Assembly: GCA_050181295.1 (NCBI GenBank)
Contig: JBFXDI010000086.1
Coordinates: 1 to 17,786, forward strand
DNA: 17,786 bases
Source of the DNA: JBFXDI01 sp050181295
Lineage (GTDB): Bacteria; Pseudomonadota; Alphaproteobacteria; Rhizobiales; Aestuariivirgaceae
Direction of reading: 5' to 3'
Below are positions 1 to 8,301 of the stretch, piece by piece. Within the stretch, counting starts at the first letter, position 1; each line of letters opens with the position of its first letter. The notes under the pieces were generated by a model. It made no database searches, was not told where the DNA came from, and worked only from the letters and a program-made list of their open reading frames with translations. The position numbers were made by a program, and so were the translations under genes.

Positions 1-1
1 T

Positions 2-100
2 TGCGGCCGCGGCCTGGTCGAGTGGTTCTTCGTGTTCACCGCCACCGCCTACAATCTGGCTCGAATCCCGAAACTTCTCGCCCCCACAGCAGCCTGCTAA
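2..100 (+). mobile_element. 3' end of an IS4/IS5-type DDE transposase gene (partial, cut by window edge)
   Basis: Read from base 2, the sequence encodes 32 residues ending in TAA at 98-100. They contain an R-G-L start, a V-E-W-F-F-V-F-T stretch, then the T-A-Y-N-L-A-R-I-P-K-L-L block. A conserved AYNLxRxxKLL segment near the C-terminus is typical of IS5/IS4-like transposases of rhizobia and their relatives; that comparison is from memory of the family. The rest of the gene lies left of the window. No terminal inverted repeat can be assigned, because only one end is visible. The element could be an intact insertion sequence or a remnant. Confidence 0.6.
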
Positions 101-129
101 AGCTCTATCCGGCCCCGCACCGACTTAGA

Positions 130-1422
130 ATGTTTCCCCTCGGCCCTCTCGTTCCGCTGCTCCTCACCTGCTCGATCCTCCTGGGCGGCAACGGGCTGCA
201 GGGTTCGCTGGTGGCGCTCAAGGCCGAAGAAGTGGGCTTCTCCCCTACCCTCGTGGGCCTGACCGGAACCGCCTATTTCGCGGGCTACCTCGTCGGCTGC
301 GTCCTGGCGCCCAAGCTCATCCAGACGGTCGGGCACATCCGGGTCTTCGCGGCGCTGTCCTCGATCTCCGCCGCCATGATCCTGGCGCTGGTGCTGATGG
401 TCGATCCCGTTGCCTGGCTCGTCATCCGCTTCGTGACGGGCGTGGCGCTCTGCGGCCTCTTCACCGTCATCGAGAGCTGGCTCAACGCCAGCTCCGGCAA
501 CACCCACCGCGCCCGGATCGTCGCCCTCTACCGGACGGTCGACCTTCTGTCGGTCACGGGCGCGCAGTTCCTGCTGCCGATCTTCGGCGTCCAGACCTTC
601 CACCTCTTCGCGGTCATGGCCATCTGCTTTGCCTGCTCCACCGTGCCGGTCGCCCTCATCGACCGCACCAATCCGGCTCCGCCCCAGGATTTCCGCTTCG
701 ATCTGGGCTTCCTCTGGCGCCTCTCGCCGCTCGCCTGCATGACCAGTATCGTCACGGGGCTCGCCAACAGCGTGTTCCGGCTGATCGGGCCGCTCTATGC
801 GACGGCCTCCGGCCTCGACATCAAGGGGGTCGCCATCTTCATCACCACCGGCATCGTGGGCGCGGCCGCCGCCCAGTTCCCGCTCGGCTACCTCTCCGAC
901 CGCTTCGGGCGCCGCGTCACCGTGCTCACCTGCTCCGGGCTCGGCTCGCTGGCGGGCCTTTTCCTGGCCTTCGTGGCCGGCACCGACCCCCTCCTCATCT
1001 ATGTCGGGATCGCCGCCTTCGGCGCCTTCGCGCTTCCCCTCTATTCGCTCGCGGCATCGCATGCCAACGACCAGGCCAGGGATCCGGCGGGCTATGTGCT
1101 GGTGGCCGCCGGCCTCACTTTCTTCTTTTCGATCGGGGCGATAGCCGGCCCTTTGCTCGCCTCCACCCTCCTCGAATGGTTTGGCCCGCAGGCGGTTTTC
1201 GCGTATACGGCCGCCATCCATGCGGGCCTCGTGGCGGTGGCGGTGTGGCGACTCAAGGTGAATCCGCTACCTTGGGTGTCCGTCGCCGGCAGGGGCATGT
1301 ATGGCAGGATCATCGGGCTGCTCAAGACGCCGAGGAGCCCGGAGGAAACCATGGCGTCGCCGACCGTCGTGATGACAAGCGATCCGCCACCCCCGGCGGG
1401 ACCGGACAACAAGGCAGTCTGA
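130..1422 (+). CDS. MFS transporter, YcaD-like
   Basis: Encodes a 430-residue polytopic inner-membrane protein of the major facilitator superfamily. The hydrophobic pattern fits about 12 helices in two halves. The family loop motif G-Y-L-S-D-R-F-G-R-R begins near residue 253, in the loop between helices 8 and 9, and the N-terminal half has the matching G-Y-L-V-G segment. Overall it resembles the YcaD/UPF0226 subgroup of proton-driven exporters, whose substrates are poorly known. The ATG at 130 is chosen because the frame upstream overlaps the transposase 3' end and codes nothing hydrophobic; no strong Shine-Dalgarno sequence is visible. The C-terminal tail is proline-rich and cytoplasmic-looking. 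RNase D starts 20 bases downstream, so the two may be co-transcribed. The insertion sequence just upstream may have displaced or supplied its promoter (inference). Confidence 0.82.
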   Translation: MFPLGPLVPLLLTCSILLGGNGLQGSLVALKAEEVGFSPTLVGLTGTAYFAGYLVGCVLAPKLIQTVGHIRVFAALSSISAAMILALVLMVDPVAWLVIRFVTGVALCGLFTVIESWLNASSGNTHRARIVALYRTVDLLSVTGAQFLLPIFGVQTFHLFAVMAICFACSTVPVALIDRTNPAPPQDFRFDLGFLWRLSPLACMTSIVTGLANSVFRLIGPLYATASGLDIKGVAIFITTGIVGAAAAQFPLGYLSDRFGRRVTVLTCSGLGSLAGLFLAFVAGTDPLLIYVGIAAFGAFALPLYSLAASHANDQARDPAGYVLVAAGLTFFFSIGAIAGPLLASTLLEWFGPQAVFAYTAAIHAGLVAVAVWRLKVNPLPWVSVAGRGMYGRIIGLLKTPRSPEETMASPTVVMTSDPPPPAGPDNKAV

Positions 1423-1442
1423 ACAAGCGTACCCGTAACTGC

Positions 1443-2636
1443 ATGGAAATCATCACGAAGACCAAGGACCTCGAGGCGCTCTGCGCGGCGCTGGCGCGGG
1501 AAAACTATGTCACGGTCGATACCGAGTTCATGCGCGAGCAGACGTTCTGGCCGATCCTCTGCCTCATCCAGATCGCCGGCTCCGGACGCGAGGCCATCAT
1601 CGACCCGCTGGCGGAAAGCCTCGATCTCGAAGCCTTCTACGCTCTCATGGACAACCCGGCGGTCCTCAAGGTCTTCCACGCCGCGCGGCAGGACGTCGAG
1701 ATCCTGTTCCTCAAGTCGGGGCGCATCCCGCATCCCCTCTTCGACACCCAGATCGCCGCCATGGTGTGCGGCTTCGGCGACCAGGTGGGCTACGAGGCGC
1801 TGACGCGGCAGCTCGCGGGCGTGCAGATCGACAAGTCCTCGCGCTTCACCGACTGGAGCCACCGGCCGCTTTCGGAGCGGCAGCTCGCCTATGCGCTCTC
1901 CGATGTCACGCACCTGCGCAAGATCTACGACCGCCTCAAGGCGCAGCTCGACCGCACCGGCCGGGAGCCGTGGCTGGAGGAGGAGATGGCGGTGCTCACC
2001 TCTCCCGACACCTACCGCAGCGACCCCGCGGACGCCTGGAAGCGGACGAAGTTCCGCGCCCGCAACCGGCGCCAGCAGGCCGTCATCATGGAGGTCGCCG
2101 CCTGGCGGGAGCGGGAGGCGCAGGCGCGCGACGTTCCGCGCAGCCGCGTTCTGAAAGACGACGCCATGGTCGAGATCGCCATGCAGGCGCCTTCGACGGA
2201 TGCGGACCTCAAGCGCCTGCGGGCGCTTCCCAGGGGCTATGCCGGCTCTCGTTTCGGCGACGGCATCCTCGCCGCCGTGAAGCGGGCGCTGGAACGGCCC
2301 GCCAAGGACGTCTCGATGCCCGAGAACGGCTCGGACGGCCGCCAGGAGGGCACCTCGGCGACCGTCGAGGTGCTGCGGCTGGCGCTCAAGATCGTGTGCG
2401 AGAGCGAGGGCATAGCGCCGAAGCTCATCGCGGGCACGTCGGATCTCGAGGCGATCGCGGGCGGGGCCACGGAAGGCGTGCCGGCGCTCACCGGCTGGCG
2501 GCGCGGCATCTTCGGGGAGGCGGCGCTCCGGCTCGTCGCGGGCGAGCTCGACATCGGGCTCGAGGACGGAAAGCCCGTGCTGCGCGAGGCGACGCGGGCC
2601 ATGCCGAGGCCGCAGCGCGCGGCGGCCGGCGCCTAG
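1443..2636 (+). CDS. rnd: Ribonuclease D
   Basis: A 397-residue 3'-5' exoribonuclease of the DEDDy family, acting in the cytoplasm on the 3' trailers of tRNA precursors and other stable RNAs. The three exonuclease motifs are visible: D26-T-E28 in motif I, F-H-A-A-R-Q-D84 in motif II, and Y150-A-L-S-D154 in motif III, which supplies the catalytic tyrosine and aspartate. An HRDC helical domain follows at about residues 205-290, then a second, more divergent HRDC-like region near 320-390, as in E. coli RNase D (375 residues). The ATG at 1443 directly precedes the conserved start of the domain; no good ribosome site is visible, so coupling to the upstream transporter is possible. The gene converges on ppx with only 5 bases between the stop codons. 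Confidence 0.93.
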   Translation: MEIITKTKDLEALCAALARENYVTVDTEFMREQTFWPILCLIQIAGSGREAIIDPLAESLDLEAFYALMDNPAVLKVFHAARQDVEILFLKSGRIPHPLFDTQIAAMVCGFGDQVGYEALTRQLAGVQIDKSSRFTDWSHRPLSERQLAYALSDVTHLRKIYDRLKAQLDRTGREPWLEEEMAVLTSPDTYRSDPADAWKRTKFRARNRRQQAVIMEVAAWREREAQARDVPRSRVLKDDAMVEIAMQAPSTDADLKRLRALPRGYAGSRFGDGILAAVKRALERPAKDVSMPENGSDGRQEGTSATVEVLRLALKIVCESEGIAPKLIAGTSDLEAIAGGATEGVPALTGWRRGIFGEAALRLVAGELDIGLEDGKPVLREATRAMPRPQRAAAGA

Positions 2637-2641
2637 CACCA

Positions 2642-4156
2642 CTACTTCAGGAGAAGCTCGGGCGTCCTGCCGAGAAGCTGCGCCAAAACCTCGAAGCGCT
2701 TCTGCACCGGTTCACCCTGAAGATCGGCGAGCTTGCCCGGAAGCCTGAGCCGAAGCAGCTTCGCGCCGGCATATTCGATGGCGATCTTCGGCAGGAGCCC
2801 CGGCATGGCTGCGGTCAGCACATAGGCCAGCCGCTGGGCGGCGGCGAGCTGGCGCGCCCGCTCCAGCATGTCCTCGCTCACCATGCGCACGAGGTCGGCG
2901 GGAGCGCCCTCGCTCGCCACCCCCTCGTAGCGATAGAAGACGGTGAGCGCCAGGAAGATGCGGCCGATGTGGTCGACGCCCACGAAGGACGCCTGCGACA
3001 CCATCATCAGCGCGCGGTGGCCGCGATAGTCGGGACTGGCGCGCCAGCTTATGTCGGCGAGCATGCAGGCGGCGTGCCGCAGCCGCCGGTCGGCCGGGGT
3101 CTCGCGCATCGAGTCGACGCCGAAGAGCTGGTCGGTCCAGTCGCAGAGCTCCAGCTCGTGCGCGGGGGAGCGCGCATAGCGTCGCGCGAAGTCCCAGCAG
3201 GCCGAGAGCAGCGGATCGGCGTCGCGCTTGCGCTTCTTGAGCTTGGCGTAGAGCAGCCCCTCGCGCACGCCGAACACCGACACCGACACTTGCTTCGGCT
3301 TGGAGAGCGCCAGGATGCGCTCGAGGACGAGGGCGCCGTAGGGAAGCGTCTCCAGGCGGCTGCGGGAGACCGACGTCACGCTCCTGAGCGAGGCCGGCGA
3401 CAGCCCCGCCACGAGGTCGGCGACCGAGCGGGCGGCCTCGCGGGAAATCGTGTAGCCGTGCAGGATGCTCAAGGGATAGCCGCTCTTGGCCATGTGGAGG
3501 CGCGCGATGTTGCGCCATGTGCCGCCGACCGCGTAGAAGGTGCGGTCCTTCAGGCGGTCGAGCAGCTTGGACTTGGCGAGCGCCGCGTCGATCAGCTCCT
3601 GCGCCTTGGCCGTCGATTTGCCCGAGTCGTCCATGAGCCTCAGCGCGCCGAGCGGCAGCGTGACCCCGTCGCGGATCTCTCCGTTGCGAACATCGATGAG
3701 CTCCAGGCTGCCGCCGCCCAGGTCGCCGACGACGCCGTCGGCGCCGGGCACGCCGGAAATGACGCCGAGCGCGGCAAGCTCGGCCTCGCGCTTGCCCGAA
3801 AGCACCGTGATGCGCGTGCCGAGCGCCGCCTCGCCCTCGGCGACGAAGGCCGGCCCGTTCGAGGCGTCGCGCACCGCGGCGGTGGCGATCGCGAAAATGT
3901 CGAGCACGTTCATCTGCTGGCAGAGGGCGGAGAAGCGCTTCAGTGCCGCCAGCGCCCGCTTCACGCCATCGGCCGACAGCGATCCCGTGAGCGCCACGCC
4001 GCGGCCGAGCGCGCAGAGGATCTTCTCGTTGAAGACCGGAGAGGGCGAGCGGCGCAGGCCGTCATAGACGACGAGACGCACGGAGTTCGAGCCGATGTCG
4101 ACGACGGCCACCGGCCGGAAGCGGGGGGGTTCTGGCTGGAAGCCTCTCGTCTTCAA
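2642..4156 (-). CDS. ppx: Exopolyphosphatase (Ppx/GppA family)
   Basis: A 504-residue enzyme of the Ppx/GppA branch of the ASKHA fold, which removes terminal phosphates from polyphosphate and may also act on pppGpp. The N-terminal nucleotide-fold motif V-A-V-V-D20-I-G-S-N-S-V-R is intact, as is the second phosphate-binding loop G-D-L-G-G-G-S-L-E-L. A long C-terminal HD-like helical region completes the usual length (E. coli Ppx 513, GppA 494). The frame opens with TTG at 4156-4154, and the ppk stop TGA occupies 4155-4153, so the genes overlap as TTGA. A GTG at 4111 is the only nearby alternative and would begin almost inside the first motif, so TTG is preferred. The overlap suggests translational coupling to ppk, pairing synthesis and breakdown of polyphosphate in one unit. 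Confidence 0.92.
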   Translation of the reverse strand: MKTRGFQPEPPRFRPVAVVDIGSNSVRLVVYDGLRRSPSPVFNEKILCALGRGVALTGSLSADGVKRALAALKRFSALCQQMNVLDIFAIATAAVRDASNGPAFVAEGEAALGTRITVLSGKREAELAALGVISGVPGADGVVGDLGGGSLELIDVRNGEIRDGVTLPLGALRLMDDSGKSTAKAQELIDAALAKSKLLDRLKDRTFYAVGGTWRNIARLHMAKSGYPLSILHGYTISREAARSVADLVAGLSPASLRSVTSVSRSRLETLPYGALVLERILALSKPKQVSVSVFGVREGLLYAKLKKRKRDADPLLSACWDFARRYARSPAHELELCDWTDQLFGVDSMRETPADRRLRHAACMLADISWRASPDYRGHRALMMVSQASFVGVDHIGRIFLALTVFYRYEGVASEGAPADLVRMVSEDMLERARQLAAAQRLAYVLTAAMPGLLPKIAIEYAGAKLLRLRLPGKLADLQGEPVQKRFEVLAQLLGRTPELLLK

Positions 4157-6387
4157 CGGCTGGCTCTGGACTTCTTCGGCATGCTCGCTGCGAGTTCGGG
4201 CGGCAGACTAGTCTTGAGCGAACTGCCCCGTCCAGAGAGGGATGGGTTGTGCATGAAATAATCATGCGCGTTGAAGGGCTCCTCTCCCGGTCCGGGCTCG
4301 ACGCGCCGCGAGCTCCCGTCCGGCAGCAGCTCCCAGCTCTGCTGGTTGTCCTTGAGGTTGGCGGCCATGATCTGGCCGAGGATCTGCTCGTGCACGGTCG
4401 GATTAACGATCGGCACCAGCGTTTCCACCCGCCGTCGGAGGTTGCGCGGCATCCAGTCGGCCGAGGCGATGTAGACCCGCGCCTTGGGGTGCGGCAGTCC
4501 GTGCCCGGCGCCGAAGCAGACGATGCGCGAATGCTCGAGGAAGCGGCCGATGATGCTCTTGACGCGGATGTTCTCCGAGAGGCCGGGGATTCCTGGCCTG
4601 AGGCAGCACACGCCGCGCACCACGAGATCGATCTGCACGCCCTCCCCGCTCGCCCGGTAGAGCGAGTCGATGATCTCGGCATCGACCAGCGAATTGAGCT
4701 TGGTCCAGATCTGCGCCGGCCGGCCGGCGCGCGCGTGGCGCATCTCCTCGTCGATGTGCTCGAGCAGGCGGGCCTTCATGTTGATCGGCGAGATGGCGAT
4801 CCGCTCAAGCTCCTCCGGCTGGGCATAGCCCGAGACGTAGTTGAAGAGTCGCGCGGCGTCGCGGCAGAGCGCCGGGTCGCTCGTGAAGTAGGACAGGTCC
4901 GTGTACACCTTGGCGGTGATCGGGTGGTAGTTGCCCGTGCCATAGTGCACGTAGCTGCGCATGTGGGTGCCTTCCCGGCGCACCACCATGGAAATCTTGG
5001 CGTGGGTCTTCAGCTCGATGAAGCCGAAGACCACCTGCGCGCCGGCGCGCTCCAGATCCCGCGCCCACTGGATGTTCGCCGCCTCGTCGAAGCGGGCCTT
5101 GAGCTCCACGAGCGCCATCACCGACTTGCCGGCCTCGGCGGCCTTCGCGAGCGCCGCCACGATGGGGCTGTCGTTGGAGGTGCGGTAGAGCGTCTGCTTG
5201 ATGGCGACGACGTCCGGATCGGACGCCGCCTGGCGCACGAACTGCACCACCACGTCGAAGGACTCGTAAGGGTGATGGACGAGGATGTCCTTCTGGCGAA
5301 TGGCCGCGAAGCAGTCGCCGCCATGGTCGCGGATGCGCTCGGGGAAGCGGGCGTTGTAGGGCGTGAATTTGAGATCAGGCCGCTCGTCCAGGATCAGCTC
5401 CTTGGTGTCGGCATAACCCACGAGGCCGCCGCAGACGACCACCACTTCCTCGGCGACCGGCAGCTCCGCGGCGATGAAGTCGCTCAGGGATTTCGCGCAA
5501 GCGGCGTCCACCTCCATGCGGATCACCTGCCCGCGCCGCCGGCGCTTCAGCGCCGACTCGAAGAAGCGCACAAGGTCCTCGGCCTCCTCCTCGACCTCGA
5601 TGTCGCTGTCGCGGACGATGCGGAAGATCCCCTGCCCTATGAGATCGTATCCGGGGAAGAGCCGGGGCGCGAAGAAGATCAGCATCGACTCGACGGTGAT
5701 GAAGCGGGCGCGCGGCATGCCTTCGGGCGAGGGAAGCCGCACGAAGCGCTCGAGCTGCTGAGGGATGGGCAGGAGCGCGTTCATGCGGTGGCCGTCGCTG
5801 CGCCGCCGGAGCTCCAGCGCCACGACGAAGCCGCGGTTCGGGATGAAGGGGAAGGGATGCGCCGGATCGATGGCAATCGGCGTGACGACGGGAAGGACAT
5901 GGTCGAGGAAGCGCTCGTCGAGCATGGCGCGGTCCGTCTCGGTCAGATCCTTCGGCTCGACGATGACGATGCCCTGCTCCTCGAGCTCCGGGCGCAGCGC
6001 CAGCCAGCGCGCGTCCTGCTTGGCCATGAGCTCCTGGGCGAGACTGCGGATGCGCTCGAGCTGCCCGGCGGCGGTCAGCCCGTCCTGGCTGATGTCGACC
6101 ACGCCTGCGCGGAGCTGGCCCGCGAGGCCCGCCACGCGCACCATGAAGAATTCGTCCAGATTGTTGCCGGAAATAGACAGGAACCGCAGCTTCTCCAGGA
6201 GCGGATGGCGGGGGTTGCGAGCCTCCTCCAGCACCCGAAGATTGAAGGCGAGCCACGAAAGCTCGCGGTTGAAGAAGCGGCTGGGACTTCCAGCATCGAT
6301 CGACAGACTCGAGGTATCGGACGCCGCGGCAGGCTCCGACGCCAGGGGCGCGGTGCGCTCAATGCCTTCGATCACGTCACTTGCCAT
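4153..6387 (-). CDS. ppk: Polyphosphate kinase 1
   Basis: A 744-residue PPK1 that reversibly builds polyphosphate from the gamma-phosphate of ATP. The N-terminal domain opens with F-F-N-R-E-L-S-W-L-A-F-N near residue 38. The two catalytic-region histidines are visible: H462 in K-T-H-A-K-I, corresponding to the autophosphorylated His435 of E. coli, and H481 in V-H-Y-G-T-G-N-Y-H, corresponding to His454. Their 19-residue spacing is the same as in E. coli. Phospholipase D-like C-terminal domains are complete and end in the conserved N-P-S-L-S-G-R-G block. The ATG at 6387 has a GAAGGA ribosome site a few bases upstream. ppk lies 78 bases after hda and overlaps ppx, in the minus-strand cluster. 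No frameshift or missing key residue was seen. Confidence 0.95.
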   Translation of the reverse strand: MASDVIEGIERTAPLASEPAAASDTSSLSIDAGSPSRFFNRELSWLAFNLRVLEEARNPRHPLLEKLRFLSISGNNLDEFFMVRVAGLAGQLRAGVVDISQDGLTAAGQLERIRSLAQELMAKQDARWLALRPELEEQGIVIVEPKDLTETDRAMLDERFLDHVLPVVTPIAIDPAHPFPFIPNRGFVVALELRRRSDGHRMNALLPIPQQLERFVRLPSPEGMPRARFITVESMLIFFAPRLFPGYDLIGQGIFRIVRDSDIEVEEEAEDLVRFFESALKRRRRGQVIRMEVDAACAKSLSDFIAAELPVAEEVVVVCGGLVGYADTKELILDERPDLKFTPYNARFPERIRDHGGDCFAAIRQKDILVHHPYESFDVVVQFVRQAASDPDVVAIKQTLYRTSNDSPIVAALAKAAEAGKSVMALVELKARFDEAANIQWARDLERAGAQVVFGFIELKTHAKISMVVRREGTHMRSYVHYGTGNYHPITAKVYTDLSYFTSDPALCRDAARLFNYVSGYAQPEELERIAISPINMKARLLEHIDEEMRHARAGRPAQIWTKLNSLVDAEIIDSLYRASGEGVQIDLVVRGVCCLRPGIPGLSENIRVKSIIGRFLEHSRIVCFGAGHGLPHPKARVYIASADWMPRNLRRRVETLVPIVNPTVHEQILGQIMAANLKDNQQSWELLPDGSSRRVEPGPGEEPFNAHDYFMHNPSLSGRGSSLKTSLPPELAASMPKKSRASR

Positions 6388-6421
6388 GTCCGGTCCTTCA
6401 CCAAAGAGGCCGTTTCCGGCG

Positions 6422-6450
6422 ATAATAGGCGTATGTGACGGATCAATGAA
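6422..6450 (-). promoter_or_regulatory. Possible sigma-70-type promoter for ppk-ppx
   Basis: On the minus strand the hda-ppk gap contains TATTAT (6427-6422; one mismatch to the -10 consensus). TTCATT (6450-6445; a weak -35) lies exactly 17 bases upstream. Transcription from it would start about 28 bases before the ppk ATG. This is the only AT-rich stretch in the gap. No pair of rhizobial PHO-box repeats was recognised. It is a motif match only; ppk could equally be read through from hda. Confidence 0.3.
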
Positions 6451-6465
6451 GACGGCGGCGCAGGG

Positions 6466-7155
6466 TTAACGATCGTCGCCCTCGGCGAGCAGCCGCGCGA
6501 CGAAGGACCGGGTGACGTTGGCCCGTTCCGCAAGGGCGCGCCGGTCGATCTCGGACACGATCCGCCGCGCCGCATCGAGCGAACGCTCCATGCGGCTCAT
6601 CAGAAGGCTTACCACTGCCTCGTCGACGGCGATCTGGCGGTCTAGGAAGTGCTTCACGAGCACGCCCCGCAAGAGATCATCGTCCGGCGCCTCCAGCGCA
6701 GCGACGGAGGCTGCCCTGAGTCGCGACAGGAGGTCCGGCAGCGTCACGGGCCAATGGGCGGGGCGTTGCCGCGTCGTCACCAGAACGGAGGAGGACTGCT
6801 CCCGCGCTAGGTTCATCAGATGGAACATGGCGCGCTCGTCCAGCGAGGTTCCCGGCGCATCCTCCACCAGAAGCGCGCCCGAGGCGAGCAGCGCCGGGAC
6901 GGCGGACGGTGCGAGGTCGTCGGCACGAACCGACTGCGCCCGAGCTTCCGTCTTCCAGATGCTACTGAGATGGGTCTTGCCGCTTCCCGCGGGCCCGACG
7001 AGGAACAGGACACGCTTATCCCAGGCGGGCCATGCCTCGACCGCCTCGACGGCCGCGGCATTGCTGGCGGTCACGAGGAAGTCTTCCCGAGCAAGAGCCT
7101 GGCGCAGTGGGAAATCGAGCGGCAACTGCTCGCTCCCGCCTCCGTCCTGCGGCAT
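6466..7155 (-). CDS. hdaA: Hda/HdaA-type DnaA regulatory inactivator
   Basis: A 229-residue AAA+ protein resembling DnaA domain III without the DNA-binding domain IV. It is expected to act with the loaded beta sliding clamp to stimulate hydrolysis of DnaA-ATP and so restrain re-initiation of replication. The N-terminus carries Q-L-P-L-D-F near residue 10, which matches the clamp-binding motif at the same place in Hda. The Walker A loop is V-G-P-A-G-S-G-K-T near residue 54, Walker B is the A-L-L-V-E-D-A segment, and a C-terminal sensor II-like region has E-R-S-L-D-A-A-R-R. The ATG at 7155 overlaps the AI-2E gene stop as TGATG, implying coupled translation. The frame stays open upstream, but the clamp motif and this overlap fix the start. 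Confidence 0.88.
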   Translation of the reverse strand: MPQDGGGSEQLPLDFPLRQALAREDFLVTASNAAAVEAVEAWPAWDKRVLFLVGPAGSGKTHLSSIWKTEARAQSVRADDLAPSAVPALLASGALLVEDAPGTSLDERAMFHLMNLAREQSSSVLVTTRQRPAHWPVTLPDLLSRLRAASVAALEAPDDDLLRGVLVKHFLDRQIAVDEAVVSLLMSRMERSLDAARRIVSEIDRRALAERANVTRSFVARLLAEGDDR

Positions 7156-8258
7156 CAGGGCGGTCCCGGCGGGTCGGCGGCCTCCTGCTGGCCGAGATAG
7201 AGCTTGCTTGCCATGTACTGCTTGAGGCCGAAGCGGCAAAGGACACCCACCACCGCCGCCAGCGGCACCGCGAGCAGCACGCCCGTGAACCCGAACAGGT
7301 AGCCGAAGGCGAAGAGCGCGAACATGAGCCAGACGGGGTGGACGCCAACCCTGTCGCCCACGAGCTTGGGCGACAGGAAGTTGCCCTCGAGGAATTGGCC
7401 GATGGCGAAGATGCCGCCGACCATCACGATCTTCAACCAGTCCGGCCAGAACTGGATCACCGCCACCAGCACGGTGATGACCGCGCCCACGAACGTGCCG
7501 ACGACGGGGATGAAGCACAGAAGGCCGACGCTCAAGCCGATGAGCAGCCCGAAATTCAGTCCGATCAGGGTCAGGCCCACGGCGTAGAACAGTCCGAGCA
7601 CCACGCAGACCGTGCCCTGCCCCCGGATGAAGCCGGCGAGCGCCATGTTGATCTGGCGCGCGAGGTCGCGGATCGTCTCGGCATGATCGCGCGGCAGCCA
7701 GCGATCGACGGAAGACACCATCCGGTCCCAGTCGAGCAGGAGATAGAAGGCCACGATCGGGGTGATGATCATGAGCGACACGAGATTGACGAGCGCGAGG
7801 CTGCCGGTCACCACCGAGGCGAGGAAGGCGGTGAGCCAGCCCGCGACCCGCCCTGCCATGTCGGCGCCGGGAGTGGGCATGTTGGCGCCGGTCTGGCGGA
7901 TCATGTCCTGGAGCCAGGCAGGGGCCGACTGATCGAAGGTCACTGCGAGCGCCCGCAACTGCTCGGGCAGGCGCTGGGCGGCCTTCGTGAGCTGGTCGGC
8001 GAGTATCGGAAACACGATCATGGCCGCGAGCGCGACAATGAGCACGCTCGCCACGAGAATGATGGCGACCGCCACGATCCGCGGCATGCCCAGCCGTTCG
8101 AGCGCGTCTGCCACCGGATCGAGGAAGTATGCGAGCACGAAGCCGGCGATGAACGGAAGCAGGATGTCGCTGAACAGCCACACCATGAGGATGAAGGCCA
8201 CCAGCGCCACGACCCAGAAGGTTACCTGGCGCTGGAGGGAGACGGGCGTGCCAGGCAA
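7155..8258 (-). CDS. AI-2E/PerM-family transmembrane protein
   Basis: A polytopic inner-membrane protein of the AI-2E exporter (PerM/YdiK/TqsA) family, about 367 residues from the start chosen here, a usual length for the family. It opens with a helix pair (V-T-F-W-V-V-A-L..., then L-L-P-F-I-A-G-F-V-L-A-Y-F-L-D-P) and contains the conserved F-I-P-V-V-G-T-F-V-G motif in its C-terminal half, among about eight predicted helices. Members have been linked to autoinducer-2 export, Na+/H+ antiport or permease functions, so the substrate cannot be assigned. The TTG at 8258 is preferred because GGAGGA ends six bases before it and the product then starts just before the first helix. ATG codons at 8309 and 8339 lack a ribosome site and would overlap the upstream gene. 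The stop shares one base with the hda start. Confidence 0.85.
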   Translation of the reverse strand: MPGTPVSLQRQVTFWVVALVAFILMVWLFSDILLPFIAGFVLAYFLDPVADALERLGMPRIVAVAIILVASVLIVALAAMIVFPILADQLTKAAQRLPEQLRALAVTFDQSAPAWLQDMIRQTGANMPTPGADMAGRVAGWLTAFLASVVTGSLALVNLVSLMIITPIVAFYLLLDWDRMVSSVDRWLPRDHAETIRDLARQINMALAGFIRGQGTVCVVLGLFYAVGLTLIGLNFGLLIGLSVGLLCFIPVVGTFVGAVITVLVAVIQFWPDWLKIVMVGGIFAIGQFLEGNFLSPKLVGDRVGVHPVWLMFALFAFGYLFGFTGVLLAVPLAAVVGVLCRFGLKQYMASKLYLGQQEAADPPGPP

Positions 8259-8264
8259 ATGAGG

Positions 8265-8270
8265 TCCTCC
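8265..8270 (-). promoter_or_regulatory. Strong ribosome binding site deciding a TTG start
   Basis: GGAGGA on the minus strand, with a six-base spacer to the TTG at 8258-8256. It is the best Shine-Dalgarno match in the minus-strand cluster, and neither upstream ATG in the same frame (8309, 8339) has one. It supports non-ATG initiation of the AI-2E-family gene. Confidence 0.5.
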
Positions 8271-8301
8271 GATGTTGGGACTGGCCGGCACCCGATCCCC
8301 C

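Noticed and set aside
1766..6438. Very long open frames on the + strand opposite ppx and ppk (hundreds of codons each)
   Set aside because: They are antisense to intact, strongly conserved genes and their products are rich in Arg/Ala/His/Gly with no domain logic, the usual effect of high GC on opposite frames.
7156..8181. Upstream extension of the hda frame through the AI-2E-family gene
   Set aside because: The extension is out of frame with a clear membrane protein gene and encodes Arg-rich nonsense; the clamp-binding motif right after ATG 7155 fixes the real start.
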